This document shows positions 1 through 10,825 of a DNA stretch of 64,000 nucleotides, piece after piece (the stretch's first letter is position 1; each line of letters opens with the position of its first letter). The position numbers and the translations under genes were made by a program. Source of the DNA: Semisulcospira habei (lineage: Eukaryota > Mollusca > Gastropoda > Semisulcospiridae); the NCBI GenBank assembly GCA_036245525.1, contig BTPG01000004.1:213404751-213468750 (forward strand). The letters run 5' to 3'. A model generated the notes under the pieces. It was not told the DNA's origin. It saw nothing but the letters and a program-made list of their open reading frames with translations, and made no database searches.

Positions 1-180
1 TGCTAAATGGTCTTAGCTTTATTTAGGCCCCATGTGTTAGGTTTATTTAATGTATTGGACCGGCTGGCGACATACATTCAATGTTATGTTTAGGGTTTTT
101 TTTTCACAAGCAGTGCAGGCACGTCCTGAGAAAGCCTTGTTGCTGTCGGGACGTTAAGCAATGTATAATCAATCAATCAA
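1..180 (+). mobile_element. SINE-like retroelement, 3' part (cut by window edge)
   Basis: This matches the last 180 bases of the fuller SINE copies at 61180-61545 (+) and 60611-60991 (-). It has the same run from the TGCTAAATGGTCTTAGC block through the GTCGGGACGTTAAGCAATG block and ends in an (AATC)n tail. The 5' part lies outside the window. I saw no tRNA-like promoter boxes, so the class (SINE or short non-autonomous LINE derivative) is inferred from length, tail and insertion pattern. Confidence 0.8.
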
Positions 181-559
181 TCCCCCCCACGATACCCCTA
201 GACCTAGCACATAGTACAAAACACCTATAACAACCATAACATAACAAAACATCCGCACGCGGGATTTTTAACGCACTTACCTCCTCTGCGACCCGTCACA
301 ACGCCATCACCTGTAGGCAAAACAACCCCCAGTCTCCGGTCACCAACGACCACGGGACTGGATCGGCGCTGTGTCACTGACTGCTCTCACAGACGGTCAG
401 TCACTGACTCCCAAACAGTCAGCTGGGCAAGACAACCTGGTCTAACCGAGTACAGCTGCGAACTAAACTATTATTCCCTTGCTACCGACAAGGTAAACTC
501 GGCAGTGAACACGCTACCGTATCCACTAGCACGCCCCGCACGTGCAAAACAAGGAACAC
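181..559. other. Unassigned sequence between SINE and LINE tail
   Basis: No coding frame, RNA gene or repeat was recognised here. It lies directly upstream of the LINE 3' end at 560-1096 and may be a decayed part of it, but no RNase H or RT motif could be read. Confidence 0.4.
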
Positions 560-1096
560 TAACCCGTCTCTACCAACATGAAAACAACTCACTATTCCTA
601 CACTGACCGGTGCTTCGGTAACTTTCGACTACCACTGTCAAAACAGTCACTAACCGTGACAATCGGGCACACGTATGTTACGCACTCTTACTTACTAAAA
701 CAGGATGAGCGTCCATGGTGTTTTGCCTGTGATGAGCAATTTTCTGTACGACACTTTTTGCTGTATTGTGCCGATCTCATTGACACCAGATATAAACACT
801 TCACAGCAGACTCCTTGAAGGTTTTGTTCCGGGATGTTCCCCCGGACAAAATTTTTTTACAATATGTGAGCATTCATAGACTATGTGAATTTCACTATTT
901 TACCCTTTTTGAGAGTCTGTAGACGTTTCTTTTAAAGACTCGTGCGACATTTTAGCCTGCCATATTATTAAGGTATATTTACATTTTGTCTTAAGACCTT
1001 GCTTTTTGTCTGGCTGACCAGATTTTTACCCATCCTGCCGTAAGATGGCCTTAGTTGCCTGCTCGGCGTTAAACTCCAATAATCAATCAATCAATT
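560..1096 (+). mobile_element. LINE 3' end with C-terminal zinc-binding tail, 5' truncated
   Basis: The 114-residue frame at 578-922 carries the motif that follows RT or RNase H in jockey/I-like non-LTR elements: an IGHTYVTHSYLL stretch, then paired cysteines (WCFACDEQFSVRH) and a final cysteine (LLYCADL). About 170 bp of 3' UTR follows, ending CGGCGTTAAACTCCAATAA and an (AATC)n tail. There are no catalytic domains, so this is a dead 5'-truncated copy. The (AATC)n tail resembles the SINE tail in this window, which makes this LINE lineage a candidate partner for it. Confidence 0.75.
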
Positions 1097-3235
1097 AGGT
1101 ACCACAAGACATGAGGGATGCCAAGATCACCACCCCCTACAAGAACAAGGGCGAGAGAAGTGACTGCAACAACTACAGAGGCATCTCCCTTCTCAGCATT
1201 GTTGGCAAAGTCAACGCCCGGGTCATATTGATCCATTTGCAGAAGCTGGCAGAACGTGTCTATCCTGAGCTCAGTGAGAACATCCAGATTGCAGTTGTTA
1301 CAGATCACATCAGAGGAATGTACGATGGCATTAGGACCAACCCAAAACAAGATGGCCCCCCCTCAAATCCTCCACCTGGGAAGTTATTACGGACAAACGG
1401 CCAGCAGCTGGAGAGATGTGTGAACACAACACTATTCTGATCTCTACTCCAGACAAAACGTTGTGACCCCATCAGCTCTTGACGCCATCGAGTGCCTGCC
1501 TGTAATAGATGAGCTAGATGCAGTGCCAACATTAGAAGAGTTCAGCAAAGCCATTGGCAGCTTGGCTTCAGGCAAAACCCCAGGCAACGATGGGATTCCC
1601 TCCGGATTTGATCAAGAACTGCCAGGCCACCCTCCTTCTGCCCCTGCACGAGGTCCTACTCCAGTGCTGGCAGGAAGGAGAGGTACACAAGACATGAGGG
1701 ATGCCAAGATCACCACCCTCTACAAGAACAAGGGCGAGAGAAGCGACTGCAACAACTACAGAGGCATCTCCCTTCTCAGCATTGTCGGCAAAGTCTTCGC
1801 CCGGGTCATCTTGATCCATTTGCAGAAGCTGGCAGAACGTGTCTATCCTGAGTCGCAGTGTGGCTTCCGAGCTGAGCGGTCAATGGTAGACATGGTCTTC
1901 TCCCTCCGTCAACTCCAGGAGAAGTGCAGGGAACAACACATGCCTCTGTATGTCGCTTTTATTGACCTCACCAAAGCCTTCAACTTGGTCAGTAGAGACG
2001 GTCAGTTCGAGATCCTCTCAAAGATTGGATGCCCACCCAAACTGCAGAGTATGATAAAATCCTTCCACACCAGCATGAAGGGGACAGTGCAGTTTCGGAT
2101 CTTCTTCGCTGCCCTGCTCAAGCATGCCTTTGGTAACGCAACAAAAGGAATCTACCAGCGAACCAGATCAGATGGCTTGCTTTTCAACCTTGCCCTCCTC
2201 AAAGCCAAGGCAAGGATACACGAAGCCCTCATCAGGGACATGCTGTTCGCTGACGATGCGGCAGTTTCGACCCATACCCAGCAAAAACTGCAGTCACTGA
2301 TGGACAGATTCTCCCAGGCTTGCAAGGACTTCGGATTGACTCAGTCTAAAGAAGACGAATGTCCTGGGACAGGACACAGAGACACCGCCATTCATCACCA
2401 TTGACAACTACGTGCTCGACGTTGTCCACGTACCTTGGGTCCACCCTCACCGATAACCTCTCTCTGGACATCAAGATTGACAAGAGGATTGGGAAGGCTG
2501 CTGCAACTCTTGCACGCCTCACAACTCGAGTGTGGACAAATCCCAAGCTGACTGTGAAAACAAAGATGGCTGTGTACAACGCCAGCATCATCAGCACACT
2601 ACTATATGGCACTGAGACATGGACCACATATGCTAGACAGGAGAGAAGACTCGACACCTTCCACTTGAGAAGCATCCGCCGTATTCTGGGCATGTCTTGA
2701 CAAGATTAAGTGACCAATACCAAAGTCCTGTCACGCGCTGACCTATCCAGCATGTACGCCCTACTTAAACTGCGCTGGCTCGGCCACGTTCACCACATGG
2801 AAGATGGCCGCATCCCAAAAGACATCTCTACGGAGAACTGGCAGCTGGGAGAAGAAACACTGCTCGCCCCATGCTACGATTTGTAAATGTCTGCAAGAGG
2901 GACATGAGAGCACTGGACATTGACACTGGGTCGTGGGAACGCCTTGCGGATGACCGTGCAAAGTGGAGAAGTATCCTCCACCAACACCTCGTCAGGGGAA
3001 GAGAAGATGTCAAAAGCAGCAGCAGACAAGTGGGCACGCAGAAAGGAATGCAACAAGTCCACCAGACCAGTGACCACGGTCATTTGTGATCTTTGCAGCA
3101 GAGACTGCTACTCTTGCATTGGCCTCTACAGTCACAAAAGATGCTGCTTTAAATCCATCTGAGCAGTCAATCAGATCAGAACAACTAGGATGCATAATTA
3201 TTATATCTATGGTCGATTCAGACCGACAGAGGCAC
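1097..3235 (+). mobile_element. Degenerate non-LTR retrotransposon (LINE) reverse transcriptase
   Basis: Several frames together encode an endonuclease-type LINE RT. The frame at 1463-2404 has CNNYRGISLLSIVGK, then QCGFRAERSMVDMVF, then AFIDLTKAFN (palm motif A region), then MLFADDAA (FADD catalytic motif). The frame at 2359-2700 has LYGTETWTTYARQERRL. The region to about 3160 has LRWLGHVHHM and a terminal C-x2-C zinc knuckle (CDLCSRDC). Frameshifts near 2360, 2700 and 3000 and a missing endonuclease show it is inactive. A segment of about 165 bp (1108-1270) is repeated at 1693-1852. The clade is not certain. Confidence 0.88.
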
Positions 3236-3374
3236 AACCCTGGTGTCAGATTAGCTTGGCGCCTCATGTCAGAATAGCTTGGCGCCTAGAAGTGACAACC
3301 TATTCTGACACCAGCCTTGAAATATCATGGTCGATCCACATCCTGTCATCGTCTTTCAGAGCTTTATGGGTTAA
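3236..3374. mobile_element. Decayed TTAA hairpin element
   Basis: It keeps two copies of the AGCTTGGCGCCT core, the outer arm ATATCATGGTCGATCCA and a right end GGGTTAA. The left end is lost and the inner palindrome is rearranged. Confidence 0.6.
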
Positions 3375-3433
3375 AACTAACTTCACCTTGCTTTTTGTGA
3401 CATTCCTGACTGATTTTATGCCTGTATCGTTTG

Positions 3434-3562
3434 CGGGAGTACCCACCAGACTACCCATCAGTGAGTACACCACAAGAACACTTTTATTAAAATGAGATGC
3501 TAAGCATCTCATTTGAATAAAAGTGTACTTGTGGCATACTTCCCAAGGAGAGTACTCCCACA
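3434..3562. repeat. Imperfect inverted repeat
   Basis: The arms GGGAGTACCC... and ...GAGAGTACTCCC enclose AACACTTTTATTaaAATGAGATG, whose complement follows at once around a short centre (CTAAG). The whole could fold into a hairpin of about 125 nt. A run of about 25 G follows at 3567-3589. Confidence 0.7.
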
Positions 3563-3635
3563 AATGGGGGGGGGGGGGGGGGGGGAGGGATGCATCAGTG
3601 AGTTATTATTAAAACACTACTGTTTGACTCTACAG

Positions 3636-6600
3636 CTACTGGTGGAGACACAGACAACACTACTGGTGAAGAGAAGACTGCCGGTACTGCTCTGAAAAGA
3701 GACAGTCCTGTCCAGCACCGGCAAGTGAAACTGCAGCCAGCTTTCAAGGTAGAACCTGATGTCTATCTAGAACCTGGCAGCAGCCCAGAGTCGGGGGTTA
3801 AACTGGAAACGGACATCAAGCTAGAGTCTGACTCTGTGCCTAGTGTTTACAGTTACATGGACTGTGACGCTAAACATGACATCAAGCTAGAGTCTAACTC
3901 TGTGCCGATTGTTTATAGGGACATCAACTGTGCCACTGAACATGAGATCAAGCTAGAGTCTAATTTTGTGCCTAGTGTTTACAGTGACATGGACTGTGAC
4001 GCTAAACATGACATCAAGCTGGAGTCTAACTCTGTGCCGATTGTTTATAGGGACATCAACTGTGCCACTGAACATGAGATCAAGCTAGAGTCTAACTCTG
4101 TGCCTAGTGTTTACAGTGACATGGTCTGTGACACTAAATATGATGTCAAGCTAGAGTCTAACTCTGTGCCTAGCGTTTACAGTAACATAAACTGTGCCAC
4201 TGAACATGAGATCAAGCTAGAGTCTAACTTTGTGCCCAGTGTTTACAGTGAGATAGACTGTGACACTAAAGATGATGTCAAGCTAGAGTCTAACTCTGTG
4301 CCTAGTGTTTACAGTAACATGAACTGTGACACTAAACATGACACCAAGCTAGAGTCTAACTCTGTGCCTAATGTTTACAGTGACATGGTCTGCGACGTTA
4401 AACATGAGATCAAGCTAGAGCTAGAGTCTAACTCTGTGCCAAGTGTTAACGGTGACATGGACTGTGGCTTTACACATTATATCAACATAAAGTCTAACTC
4501 TGTGCCAAGTGCTTACTGTGATGTGGACCATGACACTAAAGATCAGATCCAGAAATTGTCTGGGGTCAAGTCAGAACCACATCATTCAAAGGATGGGTTG
4601 CATGTTGCTGATTGTTTGTACACAGGAAAGAAAACTGACAGTGGTGACACCCCAGTGCGCAAAAGGCCATCAGGCCGACATCAGCCGCAGTTGGCCCGCG
4701 CACAGCCGTGCATGAGCCAACAGCAGCCGACATCCGCCCGATGGCCTTCGCGCACTGGGACATGTATGAACATTGACCAGCCAACACTGAGCACCGACAT
4801 GGTCACTTCCAGTTCAAGTGAAGGCAACATGGATAACCTTGCTGTGGACTGTAGTGAAACGGACTCATGCCAGAGTGCGGAACCTGCATTGCCTGTGACT
4901 TTTACCGAGGTGGATGACATGGAAATGGAAGGACACAAACATATTGCAATAATGGGGATGTCTGCTTGTGCGGTGGTTGGGGCTTCATCACCAGAACACA
5001 TGTCAGCTGACACAGGGCGGAAGCCTCGCACTGTTATCACGGTTGAAAAGAAAACTTCAGCTGACACTACATGTACAGATGTACTGACTTCTGCATGTAC
5101 ACCACGTGGGAGAACATGGGTGTGTGGGCACTGTAAGGTATCTTGTGGGAGTCCACTTCAGTTAAAACGACATGTGTGTACTCGCCAAGGTCAAAAGCAG
5201 CATAGGTGTAGATACTGTGATGCAAGTTTCAAGTGGACAAGTGACCTGAAAACACACATGGTTACCCACACAGGAAAGGAGCAACACAGTAGCACTCAAA
5301 GTGGCAACTTACACAGCCACATGCGTACCGACACAGACCAGAAGCCATATAAGTGTAAAGAATGTGACGTTAGTTTCACTCGAGCTGCTAAATTGAAAAA
5401 CCACAAGTGTGCAGAAAGTTGTGCTAGATCAACTCAAGCTAAGAACTTGAAAAGCCATATGTTTATCCACTCAGGCCGGAAGCCACATCAGTGCACGGAA
5501 TGTGGTGTTTCTTTTCATTATGCAGGCAGTTTGAGAAACCACATGTTAATCCACACCGACCAGAAGTCACATAAGTGTACAGATTGTGGTGTCAGTTTCT
5601 TCCTAGCTCACAACTTAAAAAAGCACATGATTACGCACACAGGTGTGAAGCAACAGAAGTGTACAGTATGTGGCGCTACTCCAGCTGGAAAAATGAAAAG
5701 GCACATGCTGATCCACTCAAACCAGAAGCCACATAAATGTACAGAATGTGTTGCTAGTTTCACTCAATCGTGCAACTTAAAAAGACACATGCTTGTCCAC
5801 ACAGGCCAGAAGCCACATAAGTGTACAGTATGTGGTGCTAGTTTCATCCGAGCTCAGAACTTAGCAAACCATGTTGTTTTCCACACAAACCAGAAGCCAC
5901 ATAAGTGTACTGAATGTGGTACTTGTTTCACTGTAGCTGTCAACTTGAAAAGACACATGCTAGTCCACACAGTCCAGAAGCCACATAAGTGTACAGAATG
6001 TGGTGCTAGTTTTACCCAAGCTGCAGGCTTAGGAAGGCACATGGTTATCCATACAGGTCAGAAGCAGCATATGTGTTCAGAATGCGGTGATCGTTTCACT
6101 GCAGCTCTTAGCTTGGAAAGCCACATGCTTATCCACACAGGTGAGAAGCCACACAAGTGTACAGAGTGTGGTGTTCATTTTCGTCATGTTGCCGCCCTTA
6201 AAAGACACCTGCAGCTCCACACAGGCCATAAGCCACATAAGTGTACAGAGTGTGGTGCTGGTTTCATTCAAGCTAGCAACTTGAAAAGACACATGCTTGT
6301 CCACACAGTCCAGAAGTGTACAGAATGTGGTGCTCATTTTGCCCAATCTGGTGATTTGAAATGCCACATGCTTACCCACACAGACAAGAAGCCACATAAG
6401 TGTACAGAATGTGGTGCTCGTTTCGCTGTAGCTAGTAAATTGAACAGGCACATGCGCATCCACACAAACCAGAAGCCACATAAATGTAAAGAATATGGTG
6501 CTTGTTCTACAAAAACTGATCACTTGAAAATCCACACATTTGTCCATAAAAGCCGGAAGCCACATAAATGTACAGAATGTGGTGCTCGTTTTTATTATGC

Positions 6601-6643
6601 CGGCAGTTTGACAAAACACATGCTAGTCCACGCAGGTCTGTAG
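3636..6643 (+). CDS. C2H2 zinc-finger protein 1, large 3' exon (5' exons not found)
   Basis: This is probably a nuclear DNA- or RNA-binding protein. The frame is open from an acceptor-like TTTGACTCTACAG ending at 3635. The first GTG is at 3725 and there is no ATG in the N-terminal part, so the exon must be joined to an upstream start that I could not find. From 3725 the 972 residues comprise a short acidic lead, eleven 22-residue repeats (about 30-273) with a D/E-I-K-L-E-S core, a low-complexity Ser/Thr-rich linker, then about 19 C2H2 modules (about 463-970) joined by TGQKPHKC-type linkers. About 13 fingers keep all four ligands; several near the start and the second-last (CKEYG) have lost some. 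The terminal TAG replaces a lysine codon of a linker, and finger sequence continues beyond it. A paralog lies on the - strand at 16337-19366. It could be a recently damaged gene rather than an active one. Confidence 0.8.
3812..4543 (+). repeat. 66-bp coding tandem repeat (11 units)
   Basis: The unit encodes a 22-residue block of the form D-I-K-L-E-S-N-S-V-P-S-V-Y-S-D-M-D-C-D-T-K-H. Units 2 and 4 are nearly identical, as are 1 and 3, so dimers were duplicated. Unit 10 has two extra residues and unit 11 has lost the K-L-E core. Confidence 0.9.
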
Positions 6644-7090
6644 CCATATAAATGTGCAAAATGTGATGCTAGTTTCACTCCAGCTGGCTACATAACCCAA
6701 TCCTGATACACCCATGCTTGAAGTGAATTTGACTGATAGTTCAAGGGTGGTGCCAGAATAGCTTGGCGCCTCTGGCGCCAAGCTATTCTGGCACCACCCT
6801 TGAACTAAAACAGTTGATCTATCTCCTAATCTGTAACGTAACCTGCACAGGACAGTAAGCACAATTTTATAAAATCAGCCTCAGTATGTAATGGGTTAAA
6901 AAACAAAAACACAAAAACTTGGTTATCCACACAGTCTAGAAGCAACATACATGCACAATGTTACGCAATGTTGGTTTCACCTTGCTGGTGGTTTTTTACA
7001 ACATGCTTATTCACACAAGTGCGCTGAATGTACTCGTTTTCTCCAAGCTGCCACCTTCAAAAGACACACTGCTCTTTTTCACTGTGCTGC
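6644..7090 (+). pseudogene. Relic zinc fingers downstream of the stop of zinc-finger protein 1
   Basis: Immediately after the TAG the same frame reads PYKCAKCDASFTPAGY and is then cut by a palindromic element (6691-6899). Beyond the element, finger sequence resumes in mixed frames: LVIHTV, QCWFHLAGGF, CAECTRFLQAATFKRHT. The ancestral protein was therefore at least three fingers longer. Confidence 0.8.
6691..6899. mobile_element. TTAA hairpin element, subtype B, inside zinc-finger coding relic
   Basis: The inner palindrome runs from TTCAAGGGTGGTGCCAGAA to its complement around a short loop (6737-6808). The right flank ends GTAATGGGTTAA. The left end (ATAACCCA) is slightly decayed. Flanks match the copy at 14716-14922. 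It sits within a finger codon series. Confidence 0.85.
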
Positions 7091-7099
7091 TGCCTTTAA

Positions 7100-7270
7100 C
7101 TGTGTTTCTGCAGTCTTTGTTAATTCAACACCAAAAAAAAAACCTCGCCGCCCCAGGTACGTGGATTCAAAGTGGTGTCAACAAGCATACATCCTCAAGA
7201 GCCCCCCGCAGCTAACTGCACGGGCTCATGAGGATCTATACCTCTTGCATTTGGATGGTGTTGAAATTTT
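7100..7270. repeat. Repeat with GGCTCATGAGGATCTAT palindrome, decayed
   Basis: It shares flanks with the copy near 50085-50230 (GTTGATTCAAC-like start, a GGATTCAAA block, and a right flank CTCTTG(C/T)ATTTGG(A/G)TGGTG). One arm has lost part of the hairpin. Confidence 0.65.
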
Positions 7271-7400
7271 CTCGGCACTGTGGTAGTAAGTGAAATTGAC
7301 TGTAAATACACTTGGTCTCTGCTGGCATGGGGCAATCGCATAGACTCTGATGAGACCCTGTATCAGCAGGGGCTCTTGACAATTTACGCCTCTTGCAGAG

Positions 7401-7620
7401 TTAACCCTTTTACTTTTAGCCCTGGGACCCAGCAGCAGGAAATGGATTAATCATGATAATGCAAGGGTAGTGCCAGATGAGCTTGGCACCTTCAGGCGCC
7501 AAGCTCATCTGGCACTACCCTTGAATTATCATGATCAATCCGTCCCTACAACAGGTACATCGTCGTTTAGGCAACACCTCCAAAATTTGAGAAATGGGAC
7601 CTTGGGGCTAAAAGGGTTAA
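7401..7620. mobile_element. TTAA hairpin element, subtype A
   Basis: The 220 bp copy is bounded by TTAACCC at the left and GGGGCTAAAAGGGTTAA at the right. The inner palindrome is GGGTAGTGCCAGATGAGCTT and its complement, loop TTC. Confidence 0.9.
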
Positions 7621-7872
7621 GTGTCCGGTGCAGGAACTCGATCATAGAATAAAGTTGGTGCTGTGAACTATCTGCAAGCAGCATACTGTACAAGGATTTG
7701 AAGACACTGTAGTTATGCATAGATGCCTGACACAGGAGTTTGCCTGCAGTAAAATGCATATCTGCTTGCAGCAGCAGCTAGTAGTGTTGTGTGCGTGCAA
7801 AGCTGAAAAGCTCATGGTTACTGTAGGTGGTGTGTAAAATGCCCAGAGAGAACCTCATTTATGCACATGATG

Positions 7873-8055
7873 TTAACTCGTATCAGACTGAGGCTAAAAG
7901 CTTCAAATTTATACTCTGCCATATGCAAGCTACATTATAGTACTTACAGATGAGGATATAGACTAATGACTTTAGTTCAAGTGTAGTGCCAAAATAGCTT
8001 GAACTATTTTAGTCAAACTTATATCACACTGGTGTATTCCGAATGATAAGGGTTA
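7873..8055. mobile_element. TTAA hairpin element, subtype C, inner palindrome collapsed
   Basis: The flanks match 15977-16200 (GAGGCTAAAAGCTT on the left, GTATTCCGAATGATAAGGGTTAA split across the right end). Most of the central palindrome is deleted, leaving AAATAGCTTGAACTATTTT. Confidence 0.8.
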
Positions 8056-9415
8056 ACTTGATGAGCTTTCAAAGTTGTTGATGATTTTCCTCTATGTGTG
8101 TATGTGACCTAGCTGGTATTTGTGAAACTATGGGTGGCATGTGTAGCAGTGCCATTATGTTACGTTAAATAGTGTATGAATCGTTGGTGTTAACACTGAT
8201 CAGTGTACAATCATTAAATGTCAGCCCTGTCTTTAACGCAAGCTTTCTCATTTTAATAAAAGATAATAAAGATAACAAGTCATCAAATGTGACGGCTTAC
8301 ATGTTATACACCTTTGCATTAGTGTAATTTAGCATATAATTTTTATGATATCCCTTTTGTTAACTCCTGAACATACAGCAATCGATAACATACAGATCAG
8401 AAACTAATCATTGTGACCTATTCTGATACTTATGACACACCACAGGTATAACCTCTGGCACCAAATTGTGTTTGGGGTTTACTTCGAAAATATTCTTTCA
8501 AAAACCGAGTGAATTGCAGTGATGACACTGAGCGTTTGAATAATATTTCGTGGAGAGTTTATTTACATACCTGCTTGAAAATTCATATCTTTCATTTTCA
8601 ATACAAGTGCAATTCACGTCACAACTGAATCAAAGTGAACATCTTAATATTTTTATACGACCGAGTGAATTTCAATTTTGACTTCCATATCAGCAACACG
8701 TCGATGACAGTTAGTCCCTAAATAAAGTGTACAAACGCAAAGGGGCTTGACCATTGTGTACAATCAGTGATAATGTGCAATATAAATAATAGGAAGATCG
8801 ACAAAGACCGTAGAAAGTGACAAATTCTGGATGGGCGGTCAAGCTCTTGCTTTACGTGTTGCCACATGTCCAAATTCCCTTGTCCGATGTCAATTCTACT
8901 TAGGGGTATCTTGTCTCTCTGCCTCTTTTTTCTCTTCAATTCCGAGTCGTCATTGTCGGCGGGAGTCGATACTTTCTTCATTCTTCGCTGGTTCATTTGC
9001 CATCTTGTCTCTGGTTATAATTATGCAGATGACCTAAGGTTGTATAGAATAGTTATGACGTCAGCTACCATCACCTATCAGAAGCAATCTTTTCACGGTA
9101 CCCGTCACAAGATTCCGGTGGGGCTCTTTTCAGTTTGAACGGACGAAAGAAAGCATTTGATGGGACAATAGGATGGTCACTGGGTATGTATACTGAAGCC
9201 CATTAAAAGCTTTATGCGAACTGAAGACTTCAAAAAGTTCAGTTGTGCCCCTTTAAGGCAGGAGAGCATTTCAAACATTGTTTACTGAACAACTTCTTAA
9301 TCGCCACCTTTGAAAAACTTGACCACTTGCTGCTATGGGCTATACCAGCAAGAAGTATGGAGTTAGATCCTTTAATCACTCTGCTAAAAAGATCTGGCAT
9401 GCCTTGAAAAGAAGT
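8056..9415. other. Non-coding stretch, nothing identified
   Basis: AT-rich sequence with only short spurious frames. No RT, finger or RNA signature was seen. Confidence 0.4.
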
Positions 9416-9418
9416 ACC

Positions 9419-9601
9419 CAAAGAAGAAAGAAACACGCTTAGAAAAAACAGTTACAACACAATTTATTAATATTTCGGGTAAAATACCCTTTTAAAAAAA
9501 TAAACAAAAAATCAAACAAAACAAAACAGACTGATCTCTCTGTTTATCTATCTTGAAAATGGGTATTTACCTGAAATATTGATAAATTGTGTTGTAACTG
9601 G
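9419..9601. repeat. Long inverted repeat with ACACGCTTAGAAAA ends
   Basis: The left arm (CAGTTACAACACAATTTATT then GGGTAAAATACCC) is answered by GGGTATTTACC and AAATTGTGTTGTAACTG on the right. It belongs to the family seen at 26921-27080 and 55201-55465. Confidence 0.8.
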
Positions 9602-10103
9602 GGCGCAAAGCACATGTGTGATAACCTCATCCCATCTCGCAACCTGTTCAATTATCAATACGGTAATGGGTTTGGGGTAGGGGGAGTTTCCGAAGTCCAA
9701 GAGAGGTGGAAAACCGCGTTTGTTCCACACAGTGAGGGTGTGTGCAGTGGGCAACGGTAGGTTATACTCCCTCCCCCGCCCCCCCCCCCCCCCCCCCCCC
9801 AACACACGCACACACCTCTTCTTCTTTGTGCCTGCAGCCACTGGCAGTGCACACACAAGGAGGGTAAAAGGTTTGGTTCCAAACGATGCTAAAAACAGTC
9901 ATGTTATCTGCATTAATTTCTCACCCAAGATCCACCATTTGTTTGTTTTTTTCAGTACATGCAACAACATATGCCAGCTTAATGGGAAAAAAAAACAAAC
10001 TTTTCAACAACTGCAAAGTGGCCATCAAAAGTATTTCATTACAGATATTTAACCCCACAGCCATGGAGGTGTCACCAAACAACAATTCAAGTGAGGATCT
10101 ATG

Positions 10104-10256
10104 TTAACAGTAGCAGGAGGTGAGATGGATCCACGATTCAAGGGTAGAGATAGATTAGCCTGGTGCCTGACAGTGCCACGCTAATCTGGTACTACCCTTG
10201 AATTATCATGGTTGATCCATCTCCTGCTGTAGTGCATTGGGGCTAAATGGGTTTAA
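10104..10256. mobile_element. TTAA hairpin element, subtype A, shortened left flank
   Basis: Bounded by TTAACAG and GGGCTAAATGGGTTTAA. The arms have mismatches and the left flank is deleted relative to the 212 bp copies. Confidence 0.8.
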
Positions 10257-10825
10257 CACACTACCCAAGAAAGCTACACACACACACACATCACACAAGC
10301 ATGCAAAGTAAATTCTGCAACATTTTTATTACATAACCAGAACATAGTAATGTATGCAGTGTCAAACTCTTCCACACATGTTATTGTCTATAAACAGTTT
10401 AGGACCCCCAAAATACATTAGAGAATATCTATGTACAGCACACAACACAAACTAGTTCACAACGTCATTACTATTTTATCATCATCTTCGCTAGAGGCTC
10501 CTGTAGATGCACGGACTCATGAGAATCTGTGCCACTTGCTGACATAAAAAAATCAGATATTACAATGCTTAATTATATTCAGTCCAAACACTATTCCCAT
10601 GTAAATGTAGTCTGCTAATACATGTTACAATCTTTGGATTTAACAATACAAACGTTGTGAACTGTGATATATAATATTCTATATGTATCAACAATTCACT
10701 GAACTTTGAAGCATAAATATGCTTAAGGGATTCCAGGGTTTCATTTTCTTTTTACCCACCAGGGGCACAGACTGAAGACTAAATTTACAAACTGGTAGCA
10801 TATAAAAATACAAGTAACTTCAACC
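10257..10825. other. Non-coding stretch
   Basis: A short (CA)n lies at 10275-10290 and a decayed relic of the CATGAGGATCT palindrome family at about 10495-10545. Nothing else was recognised. Confidence 0.4.

Noticed and set aside
3725..3727. GTG as the start of zinc-finger protein 1
   Set aside because: Eukaryotic genes rarely start at GTG; the frame is open further upstream to an acceptor-like site, so an upstream exon is more likely.
6077..6619. 180-codon frame on the - strand
   Set aside because: It is the antisense of the zinc-finger array, where the repeated 84-bp finger code keeps a reverse frame open. No independent domain.
9720..10052. Pro-rich and Gly-rich frames
   Set aside because: They come from C- or G-homopolymer runs, as at 11713-12006, 36737-37117, 37798-38068 and 60173-60367, and shift with run length.
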